Positions 1 to 10,324 are shown, counted from the first letter of the stretch. The stretch: 64,000 nt of DNA from Idiomarina sp. A28L (GCF_000218785.1 NZ_AFPO01000025.1:62001-126000), one strand, 5' to 3'. Translations and numbers: made by a program. The notes: generated from the sequence alone by a model not told the origin.

Positions 1-71
1 AAAAGCCAGCCGATAAATAGGCCACTTGCAACCGCTGCGGCTATCCAGAGCAACACCTCAGTTTGCAACAA
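1..71 (-). CDS. 5' end of a membrane-anchored protein, possibly RmuC (partial)
   Basis: Downstream of the fumarase stop on the minus strand, a frame opens with TTG codons at 71 and 68 and runs off the window edge. A GGAG sits about 9 bases before TTG 71. The 23 visible residues start LLQTEV and continue as one hydrophobic segment ending FIGWL, like an N-terminal membrane anchor. RmuC proteins begin with such a helix, so RmuC is a guess. The visible part is too short to identify the gene, and the exact start is uncertain. Confidence 0.4.
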   Translation of the reverse strand, partial: MLQTEVLLWIAAAVASGLFIGWL

Positions 72-74
72 TGC

Positions 75-1586
75 TTACTTCTCCATTTCCGCAATTTTAA
101 CTTTCCAAATTGCCGGGCCAGAGGTGTGTGCGTTATCACCATTACTATCAACCGCTACCGTTACTGGCATATCTTCCACTTCAAATTCATAAATGGCTTC
201 CATACCTAAATCAGCAAAGGCTACCACATCGGCTTTTTTAATCGCTTTCGCTACCAAGTACGCCGCGCCACCAACCGCCATTAAATAAACAGCTTTATGT
301 TTGGCAATGCTTTCTACGGTTTTTTGGCCCCGCTCTGCTTTACCAATCATGCCGATGATGCCCGTTTTTTCAAGCATAGTATCGGTGAATTTATCCATAC
401 GGGTTGCGGTTGTTGGGCCTGCTGGGCCAACCACTTCCTTACCCACAGGATCAACCGGCCCCACGTAATAAATAAACTTATTTTTGAAATCAACAGGCAG
501 CTCTTCACCGTTATCAAGCATATCTTTAATACGTTTGTGAGCAGCATCGCGGCCGGTGAGCAATTTGCCTGAAAGCAGCACGGTTTCACCCATTTTCCAT
601 TCCCGCACATCAGCAGCGGTAAGGGTATCAAGGTTTACGCGGCGAGCGTTATCACCTACTTCAAAGGTGATATCTGGCCAATCTTCTAATTTCGGGGGCT
701 GTAAATCAGCTGGCCCTGAGCCATCCAGATGAAAATGCACATGGCGGGTAGCAGCACAGTTCGGAATCATGGTTACCGGCTTTGAAGCGGCATGAGTAGG
801 CAGTGAATTAATCTTCACATCAACTACCGTAGTTAAACCACCCAAGCCCTGAGCGCCAATACCCAGTGCGTTCACCCGGTTATAAATTTCTAAGCGCAAT
901 TCTTCTTCCGCAGTTTCCGGGCCTCGAGCTATTAGCTCTTGAATATCTACCGGTTCCATTAAGCTTTCTTTTGCTAACACCGCTGATTTTTCCGCGGTGC
1001 CGCCAATACCGATGCCTAACATTCCCGGAGGGCACCAGCCCGCTCCCATTTTCGGTAAAGTTTCTACCACCCAATCAGCCACTGAATCGCTAGGATTCAG
1101 CATCGCCATTTTGGTTTTGTTTTCCGACCCGCCACCTTTAGCGGCGATCATCACTTCAACTTCGCCACCCGCTACCATATCAATATGCACAACCGCAGGT
1201 GTATTATCTTTGGTGTTCTTACGCGCACCAGCAGGATCGGCAACGATTGATGCCCGCAATGGATTCTCTGGGTTCAAATACGCCCGCCGAGTGCCTTCAT
1301 CCACCATTTGTTGTACGGTTAAATCAGTTTTATCCCACTGCACATCCATACCTACTTTCACAAAGCAGGTAACAATGCCGGTATCTTGGCAAAGTGGCCG
1401 ATGCCCTTGTGCCGACATCCGCGAATTCACTAACATTTGTGCAATTGCATTTTTTGCCGCTTCGCTTTGCTCTTTTTCATAAGCTTCTGCAAGGGCATTA
1501 ACAAAATCTAGCGGGTGGTAATAAGAAATAAATTGGAGAGCATCTTCAATGCTGTCGATAAAATCTTGCTGTCGAATTGTCGCCAT
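75..1586 (-). CDS. fumA: Class I fumarate hydratase (iron-sulfur fumarase)
   Basis: Interconverts fumarate and L-malate in the TCA cycle using an oxygen-sensitive [4Fe-4S] cluster; cytosolic. The 503-residue protein carries three cysteines in the positions expected for the cluster: Cys66 (PLCQDTG), Cys185 (GWCPPGM) and Cys277 (IPNCAATRH). The N-terminal alpha-type domain covers roughly residues 1-290. The C-terminal beta-type domain includes YYVGPVDP and VGPAGPTTATRMD. It is slightly shorter than E. coli FumA/FumB (about 548 residues), which fits the single-gene class I enzymes of marine gammaproteobacteria. It is divergent from pabB, with about 150 bases between them. FumA versus FumB cannot be decided from sequence. 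The class assignment is firm. Confidence 0.93.
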   Translation of the reverse strand: MATIRQQDFIDSIEDALQFISYYHPLDFVNALAEAYEKEQSEAAKNAIAQMLVNSRMSAQGHRPLCQDTGIVTCFVKVGMDVQWDKTDLTVQQMVDEGTRRAYLNPENPLRASIVADPAGARKNTKDNTPAVVHIDMVAGGEVEVMIAAKGGGSENKTKMAMLNPSDSVADWVVETLPKMGAGWCPPGMLGIGIGGTAEKSAVLAKESLMEPVDIQELIARGPETAEEELRLEIYNRVNALGIGAQGLGGLTTVVDVKINSLPTHAASKPVTMIPNCAATRHVHFHLDGSGPADLQPPKLEDWPDITFEVGDNARRVNLDTLTAADVREWKMGETVLLSGKLLTGRDAAHKRIKDMLDNGEELPVDFKNKFIYYVGPVDPVGKEVVGPAGPTTATRMDKFTDTMLEKTGIIGMIGKAERGQKTVESIAKHKAVYLMAVGGAAYLVAKAIKKADVVAFADLGMEAIYEFEVEDMPVTVAVDSNGDNAHTSGPAIWKVKIAEMEK

Positions 1587-1735
1587 GCCAAACCTCGTTC
1601 AGGCTATTGAATACGGTGCTGAAAATCGTCACTTATGATACTCTGTTCTGCCCTACGCTGCCAGTTTCTAGCAGCTCTAGATAGGTTTGGATTGGGTGTT
1701 TTTTAGGCATTGGTAAGGTTTTAGGAGAATTTACG

Positions 1736-3187
1736 TTGTCCGTTTTGCATCAGCAACTCACAGCTACCGCTTTAAACTACGATAAGTGGCACGATACCTG
1801 TGCAATTTTCGCACCTTTTGCTCATGAGCCATGGGCAATGTTGCTTGATTCGGCTGGGGCTAAACACCCAGATAGCCGTTACGATATTCTCTTGCGGCAA
1901 CCGAACAAAACCTTTGTGGGCAATGAACAAAGTGCCGGCCAACCGTTCGCTGAACTTGAGCAATGGTTGGCTCAGAACCCTGCCGCTATTCTTCCGAATG
2001 AATTCACTGATTTACCTTTCCAAGGCGGGATTGCGGGGCTATTTGGATACGATTTGGGCCGCACGCTGGAAGCTATTCCCGAAATTGCCAAGGCCGATAT
2101 AACCATTCCCGATATCGCGGTAGGTTTGTATCTTAATGCACTCGTTATCGATCATAAATGCCGACGAGTAGTGGCCATACATCCCACTGGCTTAAACCTT
2201 GCACCCGAAGAATATTGGGCGGCACCTGCAACCACAATAACGCCAGAAACAAACGCAAATTTCCGTCTAACTACACCATGGCAAAGCAATATGAGTGCTA
2301 CTGAATACACTCAGCGCATTAACCTTGTGCATGAATATTTGCGTGCGGGCGATTGTTATCAAATTAATCTTGCTCAGCGTTTTAGTGCCGAGTTTATTGG
2401 CAATCCTTGGCAAGCTTACCTTGCATTGCGAAAAGCGAACCAAGCTCCATTTTCTGCTTGGTTGAATATTCCTGGTGGTGTGGTGCTAAGCCTTTCACCG
2501 GAACGCTTCTTACAAACCCACAGTGATGGCACAGTAGAAACACGGCCGATTAAAGGTACGCGGCCACGTTCAACGAACTCTGAAGAGGATAAATCGGCCG
2601 CCGATGCTTTGGTAAAGTCGGCTAAAGATCGTGCCGAGAATTTGATGATCGTTGATTTACTGCGCAATGATTTAAGCCGAGTGTGTGCCGCCGGCAGCGT
2701 ATCGGTGCCGGAACTATTTAAAATTGAAAGCTTCAACGCCGTGCATCATTTAGTAAGCACTATACGCGGCAAATTAGCGGCCGGGCATACTCCTCTATCA
2801 TTGTTAGCCGCAGCCTTTCCTGGCGGCTCTATTACTGGCGCGCCCAAAATTAGAGCAATGCAAATCATTGAAGAACTGGAACCACATCGGCGCTCGGTTT
2901 ACTGCGGCTCTATTGGTTACTTTAGTTTGCATGGGCACAGCGATACCAGCATCACCATTCGCACACTTTGTTGCACAAACAAAAACGATACTGAGAAACA
3001 AATATTCTGCTGGGCTGGTGGCGGTATTGTGATTGATTCTAATGCCGACGCTGAATATCAAGAAACGCTCGATAAAGTAGCGCAGATTTTACCGATACTA
3101 ACCAATCTTGGCGCCACAGAAGAACTCATTGCAGCTCGTGCTAACGAAACTACCGGCAACCCAAACATAGGCACAGCGAGTAATTGA
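1736..3187 (+). CDS. pabB: Aminodeoxychorismate synthase component I
   Basis: Makes 4-amino-4-deoxychorismate from chorismate, the committed step to p-aminobenzoate and folate, working with a glutaminase subunit (PabA). The C-terminal chorismate-binding domain is complete: LSPERF, PIKGTRPR near residue 272, a KDRAENLMIVDLLRND stretch and GSITGAPKIRAM. The PIKGT lysine is the PabB-type active-site residue; TrpE in this window has PIAGT instead. The start is a TTG at 1736 with AGGAG 9 bases upstream; the next in-frame ATG lies inside the conserved N-terminal domain. No pabA is seen here, so TrpG or a pabA elsewhere must supply ammonia. It is followed after one base by a Nudix gene. Confidence 0.92.
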   Translation: MSVLHQQLTATALNYDKWHDTCAIFAPFAHEPWAMLLDSAGAKHPDSRYDILLRQPNKTFVGNEQSAGQPFAELEQWLAQNPAAILPNEFTDLPFQGGIAGLFGYDLGRTLEAIPEIAKADITIPDIAVGLYLNALVIDHKCRRVVAIHPTGLNLAPEEYWAAPATTITPETNANFRLTTPWQSNMSATEYTQRINLVHEYLRAGDCYQINLAQRFSAEFIGNPWQAYLALRKANQAPFSAWLNIPGGVVLSLSPERFLQTHSDGTVETRPIKGTRPRSTNSEEDKSAADALVKSAKDRAENLMIVDLLRNDLSRVCAAGSVSVPELFKIESFNAVHHLVSTIRGKLAAGHTPLSLLAAAFPGGSITGAPKIRAMQIIEELEPHRRSVYCGSIGYFSLHGHSDTSITIRTLCCTNKNDTEKQIFCWAGGGIVIDSNADAEYQETLDKVAQILPILTNLGATEELIAARANETTGNPNIGTASN

Positions 3188-3188
3188 T

Positions 3189-3800
3189 ATGAATCGCCAG
3201 CAGTTTTTACAGCAATTTTTACTTTACCCGCAACCCAATATTGATTGGCCGAGTATCGATCTACATCAATCCGCGGTTTTGGTTGCATTGCAAGAACGTC
3301 CGTATGGGTTAGATCTAATTCTCACTCGCCGTTCCGAAAATTTGCGCAACCATGCCCAGCAAATATGTTTTGCCGGTGGCCGCCAAGATCTTACCGATAT
3401 CTCCCTCCTTCATACCGCTTTGCGCGAACTTGAAGAAGAGCTTGGCGTATTACCTGAACAAGTAGAGATTCTTGGCAAATTGCCAAGCCAGCCGGTGCTC
3501 AGCCGGTTTATGATCCATCCGTATATCGGCTTCATTGCTGCCGATGCGGTGTTACGCCCAGATCCGAACGAAGTTTCTGAAGTTGTAAGAGTTCCGTTAC
3601 AGCGAATGTTAGATCACCGAACCCACTACACCAAACAAATCAAAAGCAAGCGAATCGAACAACTGCCGTATCACGAATTAGTGTTTATTCCGATTGATGG
3701 GCAACTTATATGGGGTGCTACCGCAGCCATTATTCGGCGCCTTGCAGATCAATTGCACCCAGAAAACCGGCACCTTTACTTGCCTTTCCATGGGTTATAG
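3189..3800 (+). CDS. nudL: Nudix hydrolase, NudL/YeaB type (CoA pyrophosphatase)
   Basis: Predicted to cleave the pyrophosphate bond of CoA or related nucleotides. The 203-residue protein has the arrangement typical of the NudL (UPF0035) group: an LTRRSENLRNHAQQ stretch, then AGGRQD and the catalytic RELEEELG helix that binds the divalent metal. It begins one base after the pabB stop, and the same pabB-nudL order with sdaA next door is conserved in E. coli (pabB-yeaB-sdaA). Translation is probably coupled to pabB. The family is clear; the substrate is by analogy. Confidence 0.85.
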   Translation: MNRQQFLQQFLLYPQPNIDWPSIDLHQSAVLVALQERPYGLDLILTRRSENLRNHAQQICFAGGRQDLTDISLLHTALRELEEELGVLPEQVEILGKLPSQPVLSRFMIHPYIGFIAADAVLRPDPNEVSEVVRVPLQRMLDHRTHYTKQIKSKRIEQLPYHELVFIPIDGQLIWGATAAIIRRLADQLHPENRHLYLPFHGL

Positions 3801-3908
3801 CCGATACCATTAAACATACCGATGTCCCGACCAGTGTGGAGGGGCTTGCGAAATATTGAATTTATCCCCACACTACGCACATTCTGAAGAATTGGAGTAC
3901 TTAAAACT

Positions 3909-5282
3909 ATGATTAGCGTGTTCGACATTTATAAAGTTGGCATTGGCCCTTCTAGCTCACATACTGTGGGCCCTATGCGGGCTGCGCGCGAATTCTTGCT
4001 GCAAGTACAAGAGAAGTTTGGTTTTGATCAAATTACCGGCGTTGAAGTTGAACTGTTTGGCTCTTTGGGCCAAACCGGCAAAGGGCACGGAACCGGTAAA
4101 GCAGTGATACTTGGGCTAGTTGGTGAATCACCAGAGAAAGTAGATACTACTAAAGTGGATGATTTTCTTGCCGAAGTGGATAAAACCCAAAAAATAAAGC
4201 TACTCGGTGAGCACGAAGTGCCCTTCCCGCGCCAAGGCGCTATTGTTTTTCATCGCCGCAAAACCATGCCAAAACATGCCAATGCTATGGAGCTTCGTGT
4301 GCTCAAGGGCTCGGAAGTGTTATTTAAAGATCTCTACTACTCCATTGGTGGTGGCTTCATAGTTCGCGATGCCGATTTTGATGAAAGCCTTGAAGAAGCC
4401 ATTGAGCAAAGTAGCAAACCAATTCCCTACCCGTTCAACAGCGCAGCGGAATTATTACAGCAGTGCAAAGATCATGGTTTACGCATTAGTTCATTGATGA
4501 TGCAAAACGAAATGGTGTTTCGCAGTAAAAAAGAAATTTGCGATGGCCTTGTGCATATTTGGCAGGTAATGGATGAGTGCATCAACAACGGTAAAGCAAC
4601 CGAGGGTATCTTGCCGGGTGGGTTGAAAGTACGCCGCCGAGCACCGATTTTATATCAGACGTTGAAAACTGAGAAATCGGCAGACCCTATGCAAGCAATG
4701 GATTGGGTAAGCCTTTTCGCGCTTGCTGTGAATGAAGAAAATGCTGCAGGTGGCCGAGTGGTTACTGCCCCCACGAACGGCGCTGCGGGTATCATTCCCG
4801 CCGTAATGAAATATGCCGATAAATTTATTCAACCGCTTGATGAAGATGCTATTACTCGGTTTCTATTAACCTCGGCAGCGATCGGAATTCTCTACAAGAA
4901 AAACGCTTCTATTTCCGGTGCTGAAGTGGGTTGCCAAGGCGAGGTAGGTGTTGCTTGTTCAATGGCTGCCGGAGCACTTGCGGAATTGATGGGTGGCGAT
5001 ATCATTAAAGTTGAAAACGCCGCTGAAATTGGCATGGAACACAACTTAGGGCTTACGTGCGATCCGGTAGGTGGCCTAGTGCAAGTGCCCTGCATCGAGC
5101 GCAACGCCATGGGCGCGGTGAAAGCCATTAACGCAGCGCGTTTAGCTATGCGTGGTAGCGGCGATCATAAAGTATCCTTAGACAAGGTAATTAAAACCAT
5201 GTGGGATACTGGCAACGATATGAAAAGCAAGTATAAAGAAACCGCGCGCGGTGGCTTAGCGGTTAACATAATTGAGTGTTAA
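3909..5282 (+). CDS. sdaA: L-serine ammonia-lyase (iron-sulfur L-serine dehydratase)
   Basis: Deaminates L-serine to pyruvate and ammonia with a [4Fe-4S] cluster. The single-chain type II architecture is intact: a beta domain with [14 protein letters not shown] near the start, and an alpha domain from about residue 185. Cluster cysteines are Cys342, Cys384 and Cys395. The last residue of the protein is Cys457, matching the C-terminal cysteine that occupies the fourth iron site and gives autoinhibition in the Legionella enzyme. The gene is monocistronic, separated from nudL by 108 bases, and ends before a strong terminator at 5311. The assignment is firm. Confidence 0.95.
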   Translation: MISVFDIYKVGIGPSSSHTVGPMRAAREFLLQVQEKFGFDQITGVEVELFGSLGQTGKGHGTGKAVILGLVGESPEKVDTTKVDDFLAEVDKTQKIKLLGEHEVPFPRQGAIVFHRRKTMPKHANAMELRVLKGSEVLFKDLYYSIGGGFIVRDADFDESLEEAIEQSSKPIPYPFNSAAELLQQCKDHGLRISSLMMQNEMVFRSKKEICDGLVHIWQVMDECINNGKATEGILPGGLKVRRRAPILYQTLKTEKSADPMQAMDWVSLFALAVNEENAAGGRVVTAPTNGAAGIIPAVMKYADKFIQPLDEDAITRFLLTSAAIGILYKKNASISGAEVGCQGEVGVACSMAAGALAELMGGDIIKVENAAEIGMEHNLGLTCDPVGGLVQVPCIERNAMGAVKAINAARLAMRGSGDHKVSLDKVIKTMWDTGNDMKSKYKETARGGLAVNIIEC

Positions 5283-5310
5283 CAAATAAGTATTAGTTCG
5301 CGTGTATCTA

Positions 5311-5337
5311 AAAAAACCCAGCATTGCTGGGTTTTTT
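5311..5337. terminator. Bidirectional rho-independent terminator between sdaA and cysB
   Basis: A perfect 12-bp stem (AAAAAACCCAGC / GCTGGGTTTTTT) with a 3-base loop. Both strands end in a T run, so it can stop sdaA (plus) and cysB (minus), which converge here. Confidence 0.9.
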
Positions 5338-5395
5338 ATGTCTTATTTTCGCTTCAATATTTTCGCTTCAGTATTTTCGCGTAATTATATTCGCG

Positions 5396-6410
<1,015 letters not shown>

Positions 6411-6509
6411 GAACTAAGATTGTCAGTATCTATGCCATGTGTCAAACATCAGCTGCAGCTAACACAAGTTTTATTATCACACATCAAAATTCGTACTATC
6501 GGAGTTTAT

Positions 6510-6836
6510 ATGCGCGATCAGCTTTCGCGGCTTGTTTACAGTACCGAACAAGGCCGTATCGAAGAACCAAAACCAGAAGAAACGGCACCTGAAACTGATG
6601 GTATCGTGCGCATTCGCCGTGAAACTAAAGGGCGGAAAGGGAAAGGCGTTACCGTGATTGAAGGATTAGGGCTAACCTCTGGCGAGTTAAAGCCGATCGC
6701 AAAAGCACTAAAAGCCCGCTGCAGTGTTGGCGGTACAGTAAAAGATTTTAATATCGAAATTCAGGGTGATCAGCGCGATAATTGCATGCAATATCTGCAG
6801 CAGCAAGGTTACAAAGTTAAGCTGAGCGGTGGCTAA
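6510..6836 (+). CDS. yciH: SUI1/eIF1-like translation factor YciH
   Basis: A 108-residue protein of the SUI1 (eIF1) family. The domain occupies the C-terminal 80 residues: RRETKGRKGKGVTVIEG, then the glycine-containing CSVGGTVKDFNIEIQGDQ typical of bacterial YciH. In E. coli it influences start-site discrimination in vitro and resembles eIF1. The frame extends upstream to 6381, but the ATG at 6510 is preceded by GGAG at 6501 and starts where family similarity starts (MRDQLSRLVYST). The gene is monocistronic with its own promoter. Confidence 0.88.
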   Translation: MRDQLSRLVYSTEQGRIEEPKPEETAPETDGIVRIRRETKGRKGKGVTVIEGLGLTSGELKPIAKALKARCSVGGTVKDFNIEIQGDQRDNCMQYLQQQGYKVKLSGG

Positions 6837-6886
6837 CGCCTAATAATCCCGCCGCTCTTGCCTAACCTGGTAACTAACGCAGCAGT

Positions 6887-6905
6887 TACGGTAACTGTTA
6901 CCGTA
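6887..6905. repeat. Inverted repeat between convergent yciH and the partner-switch regulator
   Basis: TACGGTAA / TTACCGTA, 8 bp perfect with a 3-base loop, lies in the 73-base gap between two convergent genes. There is no T run, so it is either a weak terminator or an RNA end-protecting hairpin. The surrounding bases repeat GGTAACT-like words several times. Confidence 0.4.
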
Positions 6906-6909
6906 GCTG

Positions 6910-8550
6910 TTAACGCAGTGAAAAGGTGAATTCAACGCAGCGGCCACCATCACTCCAAACTAAATCGCGTGTGAGCTCTTTCATCAACATTAATCCGCGG
7001 CCAAATGAATATTCAGTAAGTTCACTGTTTCCTGCTTTGAAGCCCGGCCCCGAATCGCAAATTTTTATGTAAAAGCATGCATCTTTCGGCACATAATTAA
7101 TAACAATCTCAACAAAACCACGCTGCAGCCTAATCAAACGCCTACTGCGCTCTATATAGTAAGTATCAAAGCCATCAAGAGAGCTCTTAGCCGACGAAGC
7201 TAACCGCAATAGGCCATGGTCCACTGCGTTGTTATAAGCTTCCGCCAGCACCGTATACAGAGCCGCTTTGAACTCTCGAAAGCCTTCGATTTGAGAAAGC
7301 CCGCGTAAAATTGTGGCAACCGGATCAACACCACGAATTTCTTCCGGGCCAAGCTTAACCGATAAATGAAAAGGCATCTTTGAACGCTCATCATCTTTTT
7401 CTTTCCTGGCTAAACCTGTGGGCAAGCAGCGAAGCAACACCATAGAAAGATCATCATCGGTTCCAACCTCTTGAATAGCCGAATCTAAAGCTTGTGCGAG
7501 CTCCGATAACTGCCATTGGCAATCCTTACCCATCTGTTTGAAACGGTCATAACCGAGGGCTTTACCATTTTGTACACCAATTTCAACGGCACCATCGGAA
7601 TAGAGTAATAAGCGATCTCCAGGAGCTGCTCGCGTAATGGTAATTCCACTTTCAAATTCCAAATCAGGAAGAATTCCCAAAGGCATATGCTGAGGCTGCA
7701 AATACTCTTTAATTTCATTATCTTCTGAAATTAACATTGCCGGCGGCATGCCACCGCTCCACCAACTAATGCGCTCACCTGATGCCGAAAGCTCGAGCAG
7801 TGTTGCACAACAGAACATATTTTCAGGAAGTAACTGCTGTAATTGCCGGTTTATCTCAGCCGCAATTTGACCAACAGGCGAGCCCAACTCCGCCATTGCG
7901 AAAAAGGTTTGTGATGCTGGCAATGTGCCAATCGCGGCCGGCAAACCATGGCCGGTGAAATCACCAAGCAGAAGATATAGATTTCCCAATGGCCCTCGAG
8001 CCAACAGGTATAAATCACCATTGAATCGGGTATGTGGTAGCAAGTAGGTTTCAACATTACTGAAATTCTGCAGGCTTCGATTCAAAGCATTTGAAAACAT
8101 GTTCTGCACAATTCGATGTTCTTGGTGCATATGCTCACTATGCCATGCCAAGCTCTTGTTTTTTTCAGCCACCGATTGGCTTAGCTCGCGGGTGCGAATA
8201 TGAGCCCGCATTTTTGCTTGGAAAATAATTGAATCGAATGGTTTTGTTAGGAAATCATCACCGCCCACCTGCAAGCATTCGAGAAGTAATGATTCATTAT
8301 CAGCGCTCGCTAGAAAAAGAATTGGCAAATAAATTGCGCCCGCTAGCGCTTTAAGCTTTGCCACCAAAACATCAATCACCACATCATTGGTTGCTATATC
8401 AAGTAGCACAACATCAGGAGAAAATGGCGTATAAGCAGCAAGTGCATCTTCACCACAAGAAACACTATTTGCTTCGTAGCCGAAACGTTGAACCATCAAT
8501 GCTAGTTCTTGTTGGCTATCTTTATTTCCACCTACAATTAGAACGCGCAC
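6910..8550 (-). CDS. Partner-switching response regulator: REC-PP2C-HATPase (CrsR/HsbR type)
   Basis: A 546-residue cytosolic regulator with three domains. Residues 1-120 are a receiver with the phosphoacceptor-like Asp51 (VLLDIA) and a conserved KPFDS lysine loop. Residues about 170-375 are a SpoIIE/PP2C serine phosphatase (GDFTGHGLPAA, LYSDGAVE, DDLSMVL). Residues about 415-546 are a HATPase_c anti-sigma kinase domain with N box EAYNNAVDHG and glycine boxes DSGPGF and GRGLML. This is the architecture of Shewanella CrsR (sigma-S control) and Pseudomonas HsbR. The STAS partner is encoded 6 bases upstream. The receiver has Gly-Gly (LIVGGNKD) where the metal-binding acidic pair normally sits, so phosphorylation may be altered. 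The domain call is firm; the target sigma or anti-sigma factor is inferred. Confidence 0.85.
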   Translation of the reverse strand: MRVLIVGGNKDSQQELALMVQRFGYEANSVSCGEDALAAYTPFSPDVVLLDIATNDVVIDVLVAKLKALAGAIYLPILFLASADNESLLLECLQVGGDDFLTKPFDSIIFQAKMRAHIRTRELSQSVAEKNKSLAWHSEHMHQEHRIVQNMFSNALNRSLQNFSNVETYLLPHTRFNGDLYLLARGPLGNLYLLLGDFTGHGLPAAIGTLPASQTFFAMAELGSPVGQIAAEINRQLQQLLPENMFCCATLLELSASGERISWWSGGMPPAMLISEDNEIKEYLQPQHMPLGILPDLEFESGITITRAAPGDRLLLYSDGAVEIGVQNGKALGYDRFKQMGKDCQWQLSELAQALDSAIQEVGTDDDLSMVLLRCLPTGLARKEKDDERSKMPFHLSVKLGPEEIRGVDPVATILRGLSQIEGFREFKAALYTVLAEAYNNAVDHGLLRLASSAKSSLDGFDTYYIERSRRLIRLQRGFVEIVINYVPKDACFYIKICDSGPGFKAGNSELTEYSFGRGLMLMKELTRDLVWSDGGRCVEFTFSLR

Positions 8551-8556
8551 TTTGGG

Positions 8557-8862
8557 CTAATCAATGATGAAGAGTTTATCAAAACGGGAAATATCGAGGA
8601 TTTGCCGAATTTCAGGGCGACAATTAATCAAATGAATGTTGCGGCTACCTGCACCGAGTGATTTGCGCATATTTAACAGCATTCCCAAAGCCGAACTATC
8701 GATGTAATCGGTTTCTCGAAGCTCAATCACAACTGTAGTAACGCGATCACTTAACCCATCATAGGATTGCCGAAATTCCTGCACTAAACCAAAATCAAAT
8801 TTCCCCTTAATATGAATAATGAAATGCTTGCCATCATTGGCGTATTCGGTGTACAAACTCAT
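8557..8862 (-). CDS. STAS-domain anti-sigma factor antagonist (CrsA/HsbA type)
   Basis: A single STAS domain of 101 residues that should be toggled by serine phosphorylation: the kinase domain of its neighbour phosphorylates it and the PP2C domain dephosphorylates it. The expected site is Ser56/Ser57 in YIDSSALG, equivalent to the SpoIIAA site. Unphosphorylated forms of such proteins bind a partner (anti-sigma factor in Shewanella, FlgM or a diguanylate cyclase in Pseudomonas). The frame could start at 8883, but AGGA lies 8 bases before the ATG at 8862, while the upstream ATG has no ribosome site. It is first in a two-gene operon with the regulator. Confidence 0.85.
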   Translation of the reverse strand: MSLYTEYANDGKHFIIHIKGKFDFGLVQEFRQSYDGLSDRVTTVVIELRETDYIDSSALGMLLNMRKSLGAGSRNIHLINCRPEIRQILDISRFDKLFIID

Positions 8863-8940
8863 GGTTTTAATCCTATTGTTCATGCCATCTTTGCAAGGTT
8901 AGCACAGCCACTACAAAAACAAATAGAAACAAATTAAACA

Positions 8941-8974
8941 AAAAAAGTGCCAATTTTCATTGGCACTTTTTTTT
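8941..8974 (-). terminator. Rho-independent terminator of the amidohydrolase operon
   Basis: A GTGCCAAT / ATTGGCAC stem with a 4-base loop is flanked by an A run and an 8-base T run, so it can work on either strand. It lies 55 bases after the stop of the minus-strand gene at 9029 and isolates the next operon (STAS gene) from it. Confidence 0.88.
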
Positions 8975-9028
8975 CGATATTAAATATCATTCAGTGAGAT
9001 ACATCTTGCTTAAGATATCTCGAAGAAA

Positions 9029-10324
9029 TTAATCTGTTACGATTCGCTGCTGATATTTTTCATAAAGCTGTTTCTGCTTGTTACTCAGGTTCACTTCACG
9101 GCCATCAATAAACATAAAGTTAATTTCCTGACCTAACTGATCAAGCGCATCGCCTGTAGAAACCACTAATGTTGCTTGTTTGCCAACATCAATAGTGCCT
9201 AAACGATCTTCAACACCCATGATTTTTGCCGGGCCATAAGTAATCGAAGCTACCGCTTGATCATAATCTAAACCGAAGGCTACTGCATTGCCTGCCGCAA
9301 AAGCGAGGTTACGCACATCCCAGAACCCTGGGTAGGCGATCGCGAACTCTACACCAGCTTCCGCTAGGCGAGCAGGCGTTGTAAACGCAGTATCATAGGC
9401 TTCATCAACCCGCGCCGGTAAGCCATAGGCAGAGCCGAAAACAACCGGCACATTCGCCGCTGCAAGCTTATCAGCTACCATCCAGGAATCACGGCCGCCC
9501 ATAATCACCAAATCGAAGCCATGGCGCTCATTAAACGCCAGTGCTTGCTCTATTTGGCGGCGATCATCGGCATGTACAAATAGCTTTTTCTCTTTAGTAA
9601 ACAAACCACGCATAGCTTCCCAACGGCGATCGATACGTGTTTGCACACCACGATCTCGAGCCTCATGATAAACCTTGGCGGTTTCCATTATGTCGCTTAG
9701 CTCACTGCGCTGTTCCGATTGCGCTTTTTGCTGTTCCGCTGCCGAACGGCGTTCCCACCAAGCGTTGTTCAATCCCACGCGCGGCCAAGTAAGGTGAATG
9801 CCCAAATCCCCTTGCTCAAGGCCATCTTGCCAGTTCCAGCTATCTAACTTTAACAAGCTAGATTGGCCGCGAACTAAAGAGCCTTGCGGAACGATTTGAG
9901 CGTGCGTAATGCCGGTATAGCGAATCGTTGGGGTAACATCTGAATCAGCATTAAACGCATGATGTGCTTGCACCTCAGGAGTAAAGTTCCCTACTTCATT
10001 GGTATCTACTGTGGCGCGAACCGCTCCCATTTCTACCAAGCCAAGCGTGGTATCAAGGGCGATAAAGCCCGGGTATACGTGCTGCCCTGAGATATTCAGA
10101 ACTCGTGCACCCTCTGGCGCACTGAGATTCATACCAATTTCGATAATTTTGCCATCCGCAAAAATAATATCGGCACCTTCTAACACACCATTGCTAACCG
10201 TATGCACAGTGCCGCCTTGCAACAACACGGGTTGGCTTTGGTTGCTTCCTGGTACCACATTGTTGGCAATCGCTGCGCTACTAATGGCTAAACCTATAGC
10301 TAGCGATAAAATTAATTTTTTCAT
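9029..10324 (-). CDS. Exported amidohydrolase-like protein, metal site degenerate
   Basis: A 431-residue protein with a clear signal peptide (MKKLILSLAIGLAISSAAIAN), so probably periplasmic. It has the imidazolonepropionase/COG1228 layout: a beta-sandwich strand pair (LLQGGTVHTVSNG, IIFADGKIIEIG), a YPGFIA turn into the barrel, and a C-terminal TYGPAKIMGVEDRLGTIDVGKQATLVV segment. The HxH metal motif that should follow PGF(I/V)D is absent (PGFIALDTTLGL), so ordinary hydrolase chemistry is doubtful. Its ATG overlaps the stop of the larger upstream paralogue in a TAATG junction, implying coupled translation and perhaps a complex. Substrate unknown. Confidence 0.75.
   Translation of the reverse strand: MKKLILSLAIGLAISSAAIANNVVPGSNQSQPVLLQGGTVHTVSNGVLEGADIIFADGKIIEIGMNLSAPEGARVLNISGQHVYPGFIALDTTLGLVEMGAVRATVDTNEVGNFTPEVQAHHAFNADSDVTPTIRYTGITHAQIVPQGSLVRGQSSLLKLDSWNWQDGLEQGDLGIHLTWPRVGLNNAWWERRSAAEQQKAQSEQRSELSDIMETAKVYHEARDRGVQTRIDRRWEAMRGLFTKEKKLFVHADDRRQIEQALAFNERHGFDLVIMGGRDSWMVADKLAAANVPVVFGSAYGLPARVDEAYDTAFTTPARLAEAGVEFAIAYPGFWDVRNLAFAAGNAVAFGLDYDQAVASITYGPAKIMGVEDRLGTIDVGKQATLVVSTGDALDQLGQEINFMFIDGREVNLSNKQKQLYEKYQQRIVTD

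Noticed and set aside
997-1482. 161-codon plus-strand frame antisense to the fumarase gene
   Set aside because: It lies wholly inside a well-conserved minus-strand gene and its product has no recognisable features.
3830-3873. AGTGTGG / CCACACT inverted repeat upstream of sdaA as a riboswitch or terminator
   Set aside because: The stem is short with a loop of almost 30 bases and no T run; I could not match it to any known riboswitch class.
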